The notes under the pieces were generated by a model that worked only from the letters and a program-made list of their open reading frames with translations, ran no database searches and was not told where the DNA came from. 41,439 nucleotides of DNA from contig CACPBQ010000016.1 in assembly GCA_902632125.1 (NCBI GenBank), positions 1-41,439 on the forward strand, written 5' to 3'. The position numbers and the translations under genes are program-made. This stretch comes from Paracoccaceae bacterium. Its GTDB lineage: Bacteria; Pseudomonadota; Alphaproteobacteria; Rhodobacterales; Rhodobacteraceae. This document shows positions 1-8,410 of the stretch, one piece after another (position 1 is the stretch's first letter; each line of letters starts with the position of its first letter).

Positions 1-201
1 AAAATAGATTATTCGAAACTTAGAACGTATCTCCTCGTTCAAAATATCCAATCTGTGCTCCTCATTGTCCGCTGGTCCCCAGCCGCCGTGCAAGATCAGC
101 ATCGGTGCGCCAACTGGGTTACCGAGTTCGACGGTATAAAGCGAGAGACCAGCTTTTACTTCGACCATTGATGTTTGTGAGATAGGAGCGATCTGAGACA
201 T
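1..201 (-). CDS. alpha/beta hydrolase, N-terminal part (partial)
   Basis: The reverse strand opens with ATG at 201 and stays open for 67 codons to the window edge, so the gene is cut at its 3' end. An AGGA element lies about 9 bases upstream of the ATG. The product reads MSQIAPISQTSMVEVKAGLS, then a beta-strand (APMLILHGG) and HGGWGP. The HGG-W motif is the usual oxyanion-hole region of alpha/beta hydrolases and proline-iminopeptidase-like enzymes, and it normally sits about 35-45 residues from the start, as here. The catalytic Ser, Asp and His would lie beyond the window, so substrate and activity cannot be judged. No signal peptide is visible. It is transcribed away from the tRNA-Ser gene with about 165 bp between them. 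Confidence 0.7.
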   Translation of the reverse strand, partial: MSQIAPISQTSMVEVKAGLSLYTVELGNPVGAPMLILHGGWGPADNEEHRLDILNEEIRSKFRIIYF

Positions 202-367
202 CTTACTGGTTTTCCTAAGCAATTTTCAACAAGGCACTATAGCGTTACCACGAAGCTTGCATCCTACAAAATAAAACAGCCAAAATATTTTATTTTAAGG
301 TCTTATTGAGGGGTCATATTTTCTTTTATTTATTAACCTTTTGTTTTTAAAATATTAAAAAAAGCGA

Positions 368-457
368 TGGCGGAGACGAAGGGATTCGAACCCTCGAGAC
401 GATTCCTCGCCTACTCCCTTAGCAGGGGAGCGCCTTCGACCACTCGGCCACGTCTCC
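368..457 (-). tRNA. tRNA-Ser (anticodon GCU)
   Basis: On the reverse strand the acceptor arms GGAGACG (457-451) and CGTCTCC (378-372) pair perfectly, followed by discriminator G and an encoded CCA (370-368). The anticodon stem is CTCCC/GGGAG around the 7-base loop CTGCTAA, with anticodon GCT at 423-421, which reads AGC/AGU serine codons. The T-arm contains GGTTCGAATCC. There is a long variable arm, as expected for a class II serine tRNA. A run of seven T follows shortly after the CCA and may end transcription. Confidence 0.97.
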
Positions 458-503
458 GTCGACTGGTTTAACTATCTGTTTGGTTAAGGACAAGGTCTCA
501 AAT

Positions 504-532
504 TGAAAAATACCACAGTTTTTAATTGTGAT
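504..532 (-). terminator. probable rho-independent terminator of ychF
   Basis: Just past the ychF stop codon the reverse strand can form a 6-bp stem, ATCACA with TGTGGT (one G-U pair), around a 9-base AT-rich loop, followed by ATTTTTC. The stem is short, so this is a moderate call. It would separate ychF from the tRNA-Ser gene downstream. Confidence 0.45.
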
Positions 533-537
533 CTTTA

Positions 538-1635
538 TTATGTATTGAATAAAAAATGCATCACGTCCCCATCTTGGACCATATAAGACTTGCCTTCGAC
601 ACGCATCTTACCTGCCTCTTTGGCTCCGACCTCACCTTGACAGTCCACAAAATCATGAAAAGAAATTGTCTCGGCTCTAATAAAACCGCGTTCAAAATCT
701 CCATGGATAACGCCAGCAGCCTGTGGCGCAAGTGTACCTTTTTTGACTGTCCATGCTCTCGCCTCTTTAGGCCCACAAGTAAAGTAAGTTTCCAATTGCA
801 ACAAACTATAGCCTGCTCGTATCAAACGATCCAAACCCGCCTCGGACAGTTCCATTTCATTGAGAAAAAGTTTCGCTTCATCGTCTTCAAGCTGACTTAT
901 TTCTTCCTCAATTTGAGCACTGATAATAACTGTTCCAGCGCCTTGTTCCACTGCCATTTTTCCCACTTGTTGAGAATACTTATTCCCTTGAGCGGCACTC
1001 TCTTCATCCACATTGCAAACAAAAAGAGTAGGCTTTGACGTTAGTAACTGAAGGTTTTTCCAAGCTACCTTATCGTCCGCAGAAATTTCGACTGATCGTG
1101 CAGGTTGTCCCTGCTCAAGAGCATCCATTGCCAATTTCAAGAGACGATCCTGCTCAATAGCTTCTTTATCTCCACCCCTAATTTTGCGGATGAGGCCTGA
1201 TGCTCTCTTTTCAATACTTTCAATATCAGCCAGCATCAGCTCTGTTTCTATTGTTTCTGCGTCTGCAACTGGATTAATTCTATCGTCTACATGTGTAACA
1301 TCTTTATCATCAAAGCATCTCAAAACGTGTGCAATAGCATCAACTTCTCGAATATTTGCCAAAAATTGATTGCCCAGTCCCTCCCCTTTCGACGCGCCTT
1401 TTACAAGACCGGCGATATCGACAAATGTCATTCTTGTTGGAATAATCTGGCTCGATTGAGCAATTTTTGCTAATGTATCCAACCGACCATCGGGCACCGC
1501 GACCTCGCCCACGTTTGGCTCAATTGTACAAAATGGGAAATTAGCTGCCTGAGCAGTAGCGGTTTTTGTCAATGCATTAAATAGAGTAGACTTACCAACA
1601 TTTGGAAGTCCAACTATTCCCATCTTGAAACCCAT
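538..1635 (-). CDS. ychF: redox-regulated ATPase YchF (EngD/OLA1 family)
   Basis: Obg-related P-loop NTPase that in known homologues binds ribosomes and hydrolyses ATP rather than GTP; it is linked to translation and oxidative-stress responses. The 365-residue product has the family length. The start MGFKMGIVGLPNVGKST carries the Walker A/G1 motif at residues 9-17. G3 is DIAG near 73, followed by the family-specific GASKGEGLGNQFL stretch (80-92). The G4 position is NVDE (208-211) in place of NKxD, as in this ATP-preferring family. The C-terminal ~85 residues form the TGS domain (FTCGPKEARAWTV, ending GDVMHFLFNT). The first ATG is preferred because the family begins MGFKxGIVG, although a second Met sits at residue 5 where E. 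coli has Cys. It diverges from trpA across about 185 bp. Confidence 0.97.
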   Translation of the reverse strand: MGFKMGIVGLPNVGKSTLFNALTKTATAQAANFPFCTIEPNVGEVAVPDGRLDTLAKIAQSSQIIPTRMTFVDIAGLVKGASKGEGLGNQFLANIREVDAIAHVLRCFDDKDVTHVDDRINPVADAETIETELMLADIESIEKRASGLIRKIRGGDKEAIEQDRLLKLAMDALEQGQPARSVEISADDKVAWKNLQLLTSKPTLFVCNVDEESAAQGNKYSQQVGKMAVEQGAGTVIISAQIEEEISQLEDDEAKLFLNEMELSEAGLDRLIRAGYSLLQLETYFTCGPKEARAWTVKKGTLAPQAAGVIHGDFERGFIRAETISFHDFVDCQGEVGAKEAGKMRVEGKSYMVQDGDVMHFLFNT

Positions 1636-1821
1636 AACAAAGCCTTAGTTTAATAATTCGGCCTGCTTCTAAGACTTGTTTTTTGTCAAAGCAAGCAAAA
1701 TAGAAATATACCCATTCAAAACAAAATTGAGCAAACATAAGATTTAATTGCCGTTGGAGTGTAAGGATTGATTTCTTTGAGAATTTTAGGCAAGTGAATA
1801 ATATTGAATTGGAGCACCAAG

Positions 1822-2613
1822 ATGACAAGAATAGATCAGACGTTTAAAAAGCTAAAATCTGAGGGCAAAAAAGCATTTGTTTCATATATTATGGCCGGAG
1901 ATCCTGATTTCGAAACATCTTTGGAATTGGTAATGGGTCTTCCAGCTGCTGGCGTCGATATAATAGAGTTAGGTTTGCCTTTCACCGACCCAATGGCGGA
2001 TGGTCCAACAATCCAATTAGCAGGTGGCCGGTCGTTAGATAATGGAATGACCCTTGTTAAAACATTAGAAATGGCCAAACAGTTTCGAAAAAAGGACAAT
2101 AATACGCCTATAGTTATAATGGGCTACTATAATCCTATCTACAGTTATGGCGTGGGGCAATTTTTAACTGATGCAAAATCTGTCGGGATAGATGGGCTTA
2201 TAGTTGTAGATCTCCCTCCAGAAGAAGATGAAGAGCTCTGTATACCAGCGCAAGAAGCTGGCATAAATTTTATTAGGTTAGCAACACCAACTACAGATAA
2301 CAATCGCTTACCGAAAGTTCTGCAAAATACTTCTGGGTTCGTCTATTACGTATCAATAACCGGCATAACTGGGGCTGCTGAAGCTCAGGCTTTGGATGTT
2401 GGTCCTGAAGTCGCGAGAATACAACAAAATAGTGGCTTGCCAGTCGTTGTTGGGTTTGGAATAAACACACCGGATAAAGCAAAAGCAATTGCCGAAGTTG
2501 CTGACGGCGCTGTCGTTGGATCTGCAATTGTATCAGAATTAGCTAAAGGCAAACCGGTAGTTGACGTTTTGGCCTTCGTCAAAACATTAGCAGATGGTGC
2601 GCATTCGGCTTAA
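1822..2613 (+). CDS. trpA: tryptophan synthase alpha subunit
   Basis: Cleaves indole-3-glycerol phosphate to indole and glyceraldehyde-3-phosphate and channels indole to TrpB; last step of tryptophan synthesis, cytosolic. The product is 263 residues, a single TIM barrel. Starting at the ATG at 1822 places the catalytic residues at Glu49 (in IIELG) and Asp60 (in DPMADGP), the classical numbering, and puts GGAG 7 bases upstream; an in-frame TTG at 1804 is therefore rejected. The phosphate-binding end shows VVGFGINTP and GAVVGSAIV. trpB and trpF are not adjacent, so this is an isolated trpA. It is followed after 21 bp by an FMN-dependent hydroxy-acid dehydrogenase gene, probably on the same transcript. 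Confidence 0.97.
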   Translation: MTRIDQTFKKLKSEGKKAFVSYIMAGDPDFETSLELVMGLPAAGVDIIELGLPFTDPMADGPTIQLAGGRSLDNGMTLVKTLEMAKQFRKKDNNTPIVIMGYYNPIYSYGVGQFLTDAKSVGIDGLIVVDLPPEEDEELCIPAQEAGINFIRLATPTTDNNRLPKVLQNTSGFVYYVSITGITGAAEAQALDVGPEVARIQQNSGLPVVVGFGINTPDKAKAIAEVADGAVVGSAIVSELAKGKPVVDVLAFVKTLADGAHSA

Positions 2614-2634
2614 CTTTTAGGAAGAGTAGAAATA

Positions 2635-3798
2635 ATGGCCACGATTACAAATTTAGAAGACTTAAAAAAAATTTATAAACGTCGTGTTCCTAAAATGTTT
2701 TATGATTATGCAGAAAGTGGAAGTTGGACAGAGCAAACTTTTCGAGACAACGTCAATGATTTTGAAAAGTTGAGATTTCGGCAGCGCGTTGCCGTCGACA
2801 TGACCGGAAGGAGTACCGCATCAAAAATGATCGGTGAAAACGTTTCAATTCCTGTCGCATTGGCCCCTGTTGGATTAACTGGAATGCAATATGCGGACGG
2901 AGAGATCCTGGCTGCAAAAGCTGCTGAGAAGTTTGGAGTTCCCTTTACTCTTTCTACGATGTCCGTTTGTTCAATTGAGGACGTAGCTGAAAATACCACT
3001 AAGCCCTTTTGGCTTCAATTATATATGATGAAGGATACAGACTATATCTCAAGGCTAATACAAAGAGCCAAAAATGCCCAAGTATCTGCGCTTGTTATAA
3101 CTTTAGATCTGCAAATTCTCGGGCAACGACATAAAGATCTGAAGAATGGCTTATCAACACCTCCAAAAATGACATTCAAAACCATGGCCAATCTTGCAAC
3201 AAAATGGAGTTGGGGATTGGGCATGCTTGGTACAAAAAGGCGATTTTTTGGTAATATTGTCGGCCATGCGACGAATGTCACAGACACCACTAGTTTATCT
3301 TCTTGGACTGCAGAACAGTTTGATCCAAGTTTAGACTGGGACAAAGTGAAGAAAATTAAAGAAGAATGGGGCGGTAAAGTTATTTTAAAAGGGATCTTAG
3401 ATTCTGAAGATGCTAAAATGGCTTTGAATGTTGGTGCAGACGCAATAATTGTATCTAATCATGGAGGCCGCCAACTAGATGGAGCCATTAGCTCAATCAA
3501 GGCACTCCCTTCAATCCTAGATGCTGTCGGAGATAAAATTGAAGTCCACATAGATGGCGGAATAAGAACAGGCCAAGATGTATTAAAATGTATGGCAATG
3601 GGAGCCAAGGGAACGTACATAGGGCGGGCTTATACCTATGGTTTAGGTGCTTTGGGAGAGAAAGGCGTCACGAAAACTTTAGAAATCCTTCAAAAAGAGA
3701 TGGATATTACCATGGCATTGTGCGGAGAAAAGAATATTCTGAATGTAACCAAGAAAAATTTACTTATCCCCAAAGACTTTATACCCGAGTGGCTATAA
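2635..3798 (+). CDS. lldD: FMN-dependent alpha-hydroxy-acid (L-lactate) dehydrogenase
   Basis: Member of the FMN-dependent alpha-hydroxy-acid dehydrogenase family (LldD, glycolate oxidase, mandelate dehydrogenase), which oxidise (S)-2-hydroxy acids to keto acids. The 387-residue length is typical of LldD. The N-terminus MATITNLEDLKKIYKRRVPK runs into MFYDYAESGSWTEQT, the usual substrate-side Tyr region. Further landmarks are DLQILGQRHKDLKNGL (158-173), Lys252 in LKGIL, the catalytic base His276 with Arg279 in SNHGGRQLDGA, and the phosphate-binding HIDGGIRTG (305-313) and GTYIGRAY. All key residues are present. A strong AGGAAGAG precedes the ATG. LldD is the closest match by overall form, but related 2-hydroxy acids are possible substrates. 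No lctP-type permease or lldR regulator is nearby; its neighbour is trpA. Confidence 0.88.
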   Translation: MATITNLEDLKKIYKRRVPKMFYDYAESGSWTEQTFRDNVNDFEKLRFRQRVAVDMTGRSTASKMIGENVSIPVALAPVGLTGMQYADGEILAAKAAEKFGVPFTLSTMSVCSIEDVAENTTKPFWLQLYMMKDTDYISRLIQRAKNAQVSALVITLDLQILGQRHKDLKNGLSTPPKMTFKTMANLATKWSWGLGMLGTKRRFFGNIVGHATNVTDTTSLSSWTAEQFDPSLDWDKVKKIKEEWGGKVILKGILDSEDAKMALNVGADAIIVSNHGGRQLDGAISSIKALPSILDAVGDKIEVHIDGGIRTGQDVLKCMAMGAKGTYIGRAYTYGLGALGEKGVTKTLEILQKEMDITMALCGEKNILNVTKKNLLIPKDFIPEWL

Positions 3799-3873
3799 AT
3801 TCCTAAAAGTATTATCAAAAGATAACTAGAGCCTTTTCAATCTGAATTTTAAAGTTTATAGAGCCTCATTCAC

Positions 3874-3902
3874 GCAGGGTTACAGCCTTGGAGGAGCCCT
3901 GC
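3874..3902 (+). promoter_or_regulatory. stem-loop in rplY leader
   Basis: A perfect 6-bp inverted repeat, GCAGGG (3874-3879) and CCCTGC (3897-3902), encloses 17 bases in the 126-bp gap between the hydroxy-acid dehydrogenase and rplY genes. CTTTAT follows, so it could be a weak terminator or a leader hairpin. The loop is long and the T-run poor, so the role is uncertain. Confidence 0.3.
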
Positions 3903-3924
3903 CTTTATAGAATTGGAGAACATG

Positions 3925-4584
3925 ATGGCTGAAGAGATACCTAATCTTATAGCTGAAGAACGCACGGGGACAGGCAAGGGCGCCGCTCGTCAAGCAAGAC
4001 GCCATGGGATGGTACCAGGCGTCGTATATGGCGGTGGGATAGACCCCTTACCCATACAAATCCCTTTCAATGACTTGTTGAAACGGTTAAAGGCTGGACG
4101 GTTCCTGTCCACACTCTTTAATCTGAAAGTAGAAGGCCACGATGACGTTCGCGTTATTTGCAGAGATGTCCAGCGCGACGTAGTCAAGGATTTACCGACC
4201 CATCTAGATCTAATGAGATTGAGAAGAGCATCAAAAGTCAATCTGTTTATCGCAGTTGATTTTATAAATGAAAATGAGGCTCCCGGTCTTAAGAAAGGTG
4301 GCGTTTTAACGGTTGTGAGACCAGAGATTGAACTAATCGTTACAGCAAGCGAAATCCCTGAGAATATTACAGTAGATTTAACTGGATTAGAAGTTGGCGA
4401 TGTCATAACGATTTCAAGCGTTAATCTACCAGAAGGAGCAAAACCCACCATCGATAGGGACTTTGTGATCGCAAACGTCTCCGCGCCTTCAAGCCTTAAA
4501 TCTTCAGAAGAGGCAGAAGGGGACACTGAAGCGCCGGAAGAAGAGACTGTTGAAACACCTGATGAAGAAACTCCTGACGAGTAG
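3925..4584 (+). CDS. rplY: 50S ribosomal protein L25 (CTC form)
   Basis: Binds 5S rRNA in the central protuberance of the large subunit. At 219 residues this is the long CTC-type form, with an N-terminal 5S-binding domain (about 1-95) and a C-terminal beta domain (about 96-185), then an acidic tail rich in Glu, Pro and Thr. Family landmarks are [56 protein letters not shown] and [14 protein letters not shown]. The ATG at 3925 lies 6 bases from GGAG (3915-3918) and gives the family start MAxxIP; ATG at 3922 and TTG at 3913 are also in frame but too close to or upstream of that site. A clear terminator follows. The usual partner pth lies just beyond it. Confidence 0.95.
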   Translation: MAEEIPNLIAEERTGTGKGAARQARRHGMVPGVVYGGGIDPLPIQIPFNDLLKRLKAGRFLSTLFNLKVEGHDDVRVICRDVQRDVVKDLPTHLDLMRLRRASKVNLFIAVDFINENEAPGLKKGGVLTVVRPEIELIVTASEIPENITVDLTGLEVGDVITISSVNLPEGAKPTIDRDFVIANVSAPSSLKSSEEAEGDTEAPEEETVETPDEETPDE

Positions 4585-4604
4585 CTTGGCACTAATTAAA
4601 TTCT

Positions 4605-4633
4605 AAAGGGCCTCGCTTTTTTGGGGCCTTTTA
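4605..4633 (+). terminator. rho-independent terminator after rplY
   Basis: AAAGGGCCTC (4605-4614) pairs with GGGGCCTTTT (4623-4632) over 10 bp including two G-U pairs, around a T-rich 8-base loop. The 3' arm itself supplies the T-run. It lies 21 bases past the rplY stop and suggests that pth has its own promoter. Confidence 0.8.
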
Positions 4634-4730
4634 TGTAAGTGAAACTTTAATTACAGAATTATATTAATCTTGCAGCCAGGTTGCTCTATAATAATTCTTA
4701 AATAAGAACTTAAAGAATTTGAAAGAAAAA

Positions 4731-5438
4731 ATGCAACTTTTTGTTGGCCTTGGAAACCCTGGACAAGAGTACGATATGAACCGTCATAACATTGGGTTTA
4801 TGGCTGTAGACGAAATAGCTAATGCCAATTTGTTCGGCCCTTGGCGTTCCAAATTCCAAGGCCAATTTTGTGAAGGGCGTCTTGGAAACCAGAAGGTTAT
4901 AATTCTAAAACCATCAACTTTTATGAACCTTTCAGGACAATCAGTAGGCGAACTAGCCCGATTTTATAAGATCAATTCGCAGGATATAATTGTTTTTCAC
5001 GATGAACTAGATTTAACTCCTGGAAAATGCCGTTTTAAGTTGAGCGGAGGGCACGCTGGCCATAATGGTTTAAAATCAATCCACAGTCACATTGGTGAAA
5101 ACTACAAACGCATAAGACTGGGAATTGGACATCCCGGTCAAAAAGATCTGGTCTCAAAATATGTTTTAGAAAATTTCTCAAAAAAAGAGCAACAGTGGCT
5201 TGGAAAGCTTTTGAAAAAAATTGCTGTAGAAGCTAATCGCTTGGCCAACGACGACCCTGAAGATTTTATTAATCAAATTTCTCTTGGTTCCCAAAACAAA
5301 GATAAAAATAAAAAAGACAAACAAAGTAAGGATTTAAAAGTTGCAACTCTATCCGAAAAAACTAGTTTCCAGGCGGATGGAGGAGAAATGCAGAAATCTA
5401 CTCTACAAAAATTGATGGATAAATTTAGTAGAAAGTAA
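4731..5438 (+). CDS. pth: peptidyl-tRNA hydrolase
   Basis: Releases peptides from prematurely dropped peptidyl-tRNAs so that the tRNA can be recycled; cytosolic and usually essential. Starting at the ATG at 4731 gives MQLFVGLGNPG, the family start; an in-frame TTG at 4719 would only add four residues. Active-site residues are His19 (NRHNIGF), Asp91 (HDELDL), Asn66 (FMNLSG) and Asn112 (GHNGLKSI). At 235 residues it is about 40 longer than E. coli Pth, because of a C-terminal tail (from about 186) rich in Lys, Asp, Ser and Gln and ending MDKFSRK, probably disordered. The pairing with rplY is common in bacteria. The next gene, DUF2237, starts 5 bp after the stop, so the two are likely cotranscribed. 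Confidence 0.96.
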   Translation: MQLFVGLGNPGQEYDMNRHNIGFMAVDEIANANLFGPWRSKFQGQFCEGRLGNQKVIILKPSTFMNLSGQSVGELARFYKINSQDIIVFHDELDLTPGKCRFKLSGGHAGHNGLKSIHSHIGENYKRIRLGIGHPGQKDLVSKYVLENFSKKEQQWLGKLLKKIAVEANRLANDDPEDFINQISLGSQNKDKNKKDKQSKDLKVATLSEKTSFQADGGEMQKSTLQKLMDKFSRK

Positions 5439-5443
5439 ACAAA

Positions 5444-5821
5444 ATGTTTGTAAAGGATAATTCGATCAATGTGATCGGGGAAGAGCTAAAAACTTGCTCA
5501 GATAACCCTAAAACAGGTTTCTTCAGAGATGGCTGTTGTAATACCTGCGACGCTGATCAAGGAAGCCATACGGTCTGTGCGATTATGACCTCTGAATTTT
5601 TAGCTTTTTCAAAATATGTGGGAAATGATCTGTCAACGCCTCGGCCTGAATTCGAGTTTCCGGGTTTAAAAGCGGGAGACTCTTGGTGTCTTTGCGCTAG
5701 TAGGTTCCTCCAGGCTCACTATGAAGGATGTGCACCAAAAGTTAATCTGCACAGCACTCATCAAAAAGCTACTGAAGTCGTTCCTCTAGAAATTTTAGAG
5801 TTATATTCCGAAAACATTTAA
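5444..5821 (+). CDS. DUF2237 family protein
   Basis: A 125-residue Cys-rich protein that I recognise as DUF2237 from the core motifs NVIGEELKTCSDNPKTGFFR, DGCCNTC, HTVCAIMTSEFLAFSK, GNDLSTPRPEFEFPGLK and GDSWCLCASR. The family has no established biochemical function that I know of. The Cys and His pattern (CC-x2-C, then H-x2-C, then C-x-C) suggests metal or redox chemistry; that is inference. There is no signal peptide or membrane segment. It begins 5 bp after pth, so it is probably translated from the same mRNA. The Cys after CCNT is a position where my memory of the family has Gly. Confidence 0.85.
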   Translation: MFVKDNSINVIGEELKTCSDNPKTGFFRDGCCNTCDADQGSHTVCAIMTSEFLAFSKYVGNDLSTPRPEFEFPGLKAGDSWCLCASRFLQAHYEGCAPKVNLHSTHQKATEVVPLEILELYSENI

Positions 5822-5869
5822 CTATGATAATGCAAAGCTAATAAATCTCTATCAAATAGTCCCTAAGTA

Positions 5870-7201
5870 TTATTTATATATTGATATCAATTTATTTATG
5901 GCACTTTCGGGAGTATACTCTTCACTAATTCCCGAAATCCTCGAAGTTAGTTCAACAACACCATTCTTCAATCCACGTGGCCCAACGGTAATTCGCCAAG
6001 GAAGACCAATTAAATCCATGGTGGCAAACTTTCCTCCAGCCCTTTCGTTCCGATCATCGTAAAGAGGTTCTAAGCCAGCTTTCATTAAACTTTGATATAT
6101 ATTTTCACAAGCCGTATCTGCCTCTCGATCGCCTTGTTTTAGATTCACTAAACCGCAATGAAATGGCGTCACTCCCTCAGGCCAAATAATACCTTTTTCA
6201 TCGTGATTAGCCTCAATAATGGCTCCAACTAACCTACTCACACCAATACCATGGCTGCCCATGTGAACAGGGGTATCTTTACCATCAGCATCAGTTACGG
6301 TGGCGCCCATGGCTTCAGAATATTTTGTACCAAAATAAAAAATTTGACCAACTTCTATACCACGAGCTTTACATCGCCTTTCCTGAGGAATTTTTTCGAA
6401 TACAGCCGGTTCATGGGTTTCGTCTGTTCTAGCGTATAGTGAGGTAAATTCGTCTAATATTGACTGGCACGCTGCATGATCATAATAATCTATTGTACGA
6501 TCTCCAAAGTTTAAATCAGTTACCTTGCTATCGTAAAAAACCTCAGATTCTCCAGTTTCAGCCAGTACTAAAAACTCATGAGTGTCCTCTCCGCCTATTG
6601 GTCCACTATCAGCTCGCATAGGTATGGCTTTTAATCCCATTCGTTCATAGGTTTTCAAATAACTGACTAGATGGCGGTTATACGAATGAAGTGCATCCTG
6701 TTTTGTCAAATCAAAATTATAACCATCTTTCATGTAGAACTCTCTACCCCGCATAACTCCAAACCTGGGACGAATTTCATCCCTAAACTTCCACTGAATT
6801 TGGTAAAGCGTTAAGGGTAAATCTTTATAACTTGTAATATGACTTCTAAAAATATCAGTAACTAATTCTTCAGCTGTAGGAGTAAACAGTAAGTCGCGCT
6901 GGTGACGATCTTTCATTCTGAGCATTTCTTGACCATAATCATCATACCGACCACTCTCTTTCCACAAGTCGGCAGATTGAAGAATAGGCATTTGGATTGC
7001 CTGATGACCAGCGCGTTGTTGCTCATCATGAACGATATTTTCTAGCTGCCGAAGGACTTTAAAACCTAGAGGAAGCCAAGAATAAATTCCAGCCGTGGCT
7101 TGTTTAATTAATCCAGCCCTTAGCATTAGCCTATGGCTTACAATTTGAGCCTCCGCTGGGTTTTCTTTCAAGACTGGAACAAAGTATCGAGATAGGCGCA
7201 T
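5870..7201 (-). CDS. proS: prolyl-tRNA synthetase, short alphaproteobacterial form
   Basis: Class II aminoacyl-tRNA synthetase charging tRNA-Pro, cytosolic. The 443-residue length marks the short alphaproteobacterial type: motif 1 region around residues 38-70, [13 protein letters not shown] (108-119), motif 2 [20 protein letters not shown] (139-158), and motif 3 near [16 protein letters not shown], then the anticodon-binding domain (from about 345). The ~180-residue editing insertion of E. coli-type ProS, normally between motifs 2 and 3, is absent, so misacylated Ala-tRNA-Pro would have to be cleared by a separate protein; none is seen here. GGAAAAC precedes the ATG. It is convergent with the pth-DUF2237 pair and divergent from the perM-like gene. 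Confidence 0.96.
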   Translation of the reverse strand: MRLSRYFVPVLKENPAEAQIVSHRLMLRAGLIKQATAGIYSWLPLGFKVLRQLENIVHDEQQRAGHQAIQMPILQSADLWKESGRYDDYGQEMLRMKDRHQRDLLFTPTAEELVTDIFRSHITSYKDLPLTLYQIQWKFRDEIRPRFGVMRGREFYMKDGYNFDLTKQDALHSYNRHLVSYLKTYERMGLKAIPMRADSGPIGGEDTHEFLVLAETGESEVFYDSKVTDLNFGDRTIDYYDHAACQSILDEFTSLYARTDETHEPAVFEKIPQERRCKARGIEVGQIFYFGTKYSEAMGATVTDADGKDTPVHMGSHGIGVSRLVGAIIEANHDEKGIIWPEGVTPFHCGLVNLKQGDREADTACENIYQSLMKAGLEPLYDDRNERAGGKFATMDLIGLPWRITVGPRGLKNGVVELTSRISGISEEYTPESAINKLISIYK

Positions 7202-7340
7202 GAGTTTTCCAAACTATTCACAAATTAATGAACATGTAGCGTCATGGTGAAAACTACACAAGCCTCAGATCACGTTTTCGTACTTGCATGCGTTGCGTTA
7301 GTAGCTCACATTAGCCTTATAGAACAAAGTCGGAGAGGAT

Positions 7341-8399
7341 ATGAGTTTTTCAGTTCGCCAGCAACTATTTTTTTGGGGAATGTTATTGGTAGTGAGCATT
7401 GTTCTGCTCTCTTTTTTTGGAAATATTTTACTTCCTTTTGTAGCAGGAACAGCCTTAGCTTATTTGCTTGATCCATTAGCAGACCGCCTTCAAAAGTTAG
7501 GATTTAATAGATTATGGGCGGTCATCTTCATATCATTTATTTTCGTTATAATTTTTGCTCCATTAGCTGTATTTATATTTGCAAACCTGGTTGACCAACT
7601 AACAAAACTGATATCCGCGGCACCCACAATCTCAGAAAAACTAAACAAAGCCCTAAATGGAACATTACCTTCAAAACTGATCGAGACTTTCAATTTGGAT
7701 CAATCTAATTTGCCAGTGGGCGAATTTTTAAAATCCACAATTGTTATTATTATGTCGAGTTTAGTTAATTCTTTTTCGTCCCTTTTAAGCATTGCTGGAT
7801 TAATGCTGATAACTCCCATTGTGACAATTTACTTGTTGCTTGATTGGGATCGATTGGTAGCTAAAATAGATAGTCTACTTCCCCTAGCCCATGCCAAAAC
7901 CATCCGGTACCTAGCTAGAGAAATACACGATGTTATTGCCGGGTTTATTCGAGGTATGGGCTCAGTTTGCTGCCTATTAGGTATCTATTATGCAGTTACA
8001 TTAATGTTTTTAGGCTTGGAATTTGGACTAATAATAGGGGTATTTGCTGGATTGCTAACTTTTATACCATATTTGGGAGCTATCTTGGGAGGTATACTGG
8101 CAATAGGATTATCGACCGTTCAGTTCTGGGGAGATTGGAATACTATCCTATTAGTTATTGGAATTTTTGTCTTAGGCCAGCTAATTGAGGGGAATTTTTT
8201 AACTCCAAAACTTGTTGGAAATTCAGTTGGCTTACATCCTGTTTCACTTTTGCTTGCTTTATCTATTTTTGGATCGATATTTGGATTAGTCGGCATGATG
8301 GTAGCTGTCCCCGTAGCAGCTTCAATAGGTGTATTAATCAGGTTTTTGATAAAACAATACTTAAATAGTCAAATTTATAACGGTAAAAGCAACAAATAA
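7341..8399 (+). CDS. AI-2E family transporter (PerM-like membrane protein)
   Basis: A 352-residue integral membrane protein of the AI-2E/PerM/TqsA family. It shows the family layout: two N-terminal helices (LFFWGMLLVVSIVLLSFFGN and FVAGTALAYLLDPLADRLQK), another helix (WAVIFISFIFVIIFAPLAVF), a soluble amphipathic stretch (about 88-150), and a C-terminal bundle with the typical PYLGAILGGILAI and GNFLTPKLVGNSVGLHPV segments. Family members have been assigned export of diverse small molecules or sodium/proton antiport, so the substrate is open. GGAGAGG precedes the ATG at 7341. The next gene (Hda-like) starts 11 bp later, an association often seen in Rhodobacterales from my knowledge. Confidence 0.85.
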   Translation: MSFSVRQQLFFWGMLLVVSIVLLSFFGNILLPFVAGTALAYLLDPLADRLQKLGFNRLWAVIFISFIFVIIFAPLAVFIFANLVDQLTKLISAAPTISEKLNKALNGTLPSKLIETFNLDQSNLPVGEFLKSTIVIIMSSLVNSFSSLLSIAGLMLITPIVTIYLLLDWDRLVAKIDSLLPLAHAKTIRYLAREIHDVIAGFIRGMGSVCCLLGIYYAVTLMFLGLEFGLIIGVFAGLLTFIPYLGAILGGILAIGLSTVQFWGDWNTILLVIGIFVLGQLIEGNFLTPKLVGNSVGLHPVSLLLALSIFGSIFGLVGMMVAVPVAASIGVLIRFLIKQYLNSQIYNGKSNK

Positions 8400-8410
8400 G
8401 GTAGTAATTG

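Noticed and set aside
556-1038. Plus-strand reading frame of 160 codons within ychF
   Set aside because: Lies wholly antisense to the strongly conserved ychF gene and has no domain-like content.
1661-1689. Perfect TTGACA (minus strand, 1689-1684) upstream of ychF
   Set aside because: No acceptable -10 at 16-18 bases, so it was not called as a promoter.
7244-7471. Plus-strand reading frame of 75 codons before the PerM-like gene
   Set aside because: Overlaps the PerM-like gene in another frame, has no Shine-Dalgarno and no recognisable family; the gap is better read as a divergent promoter region.
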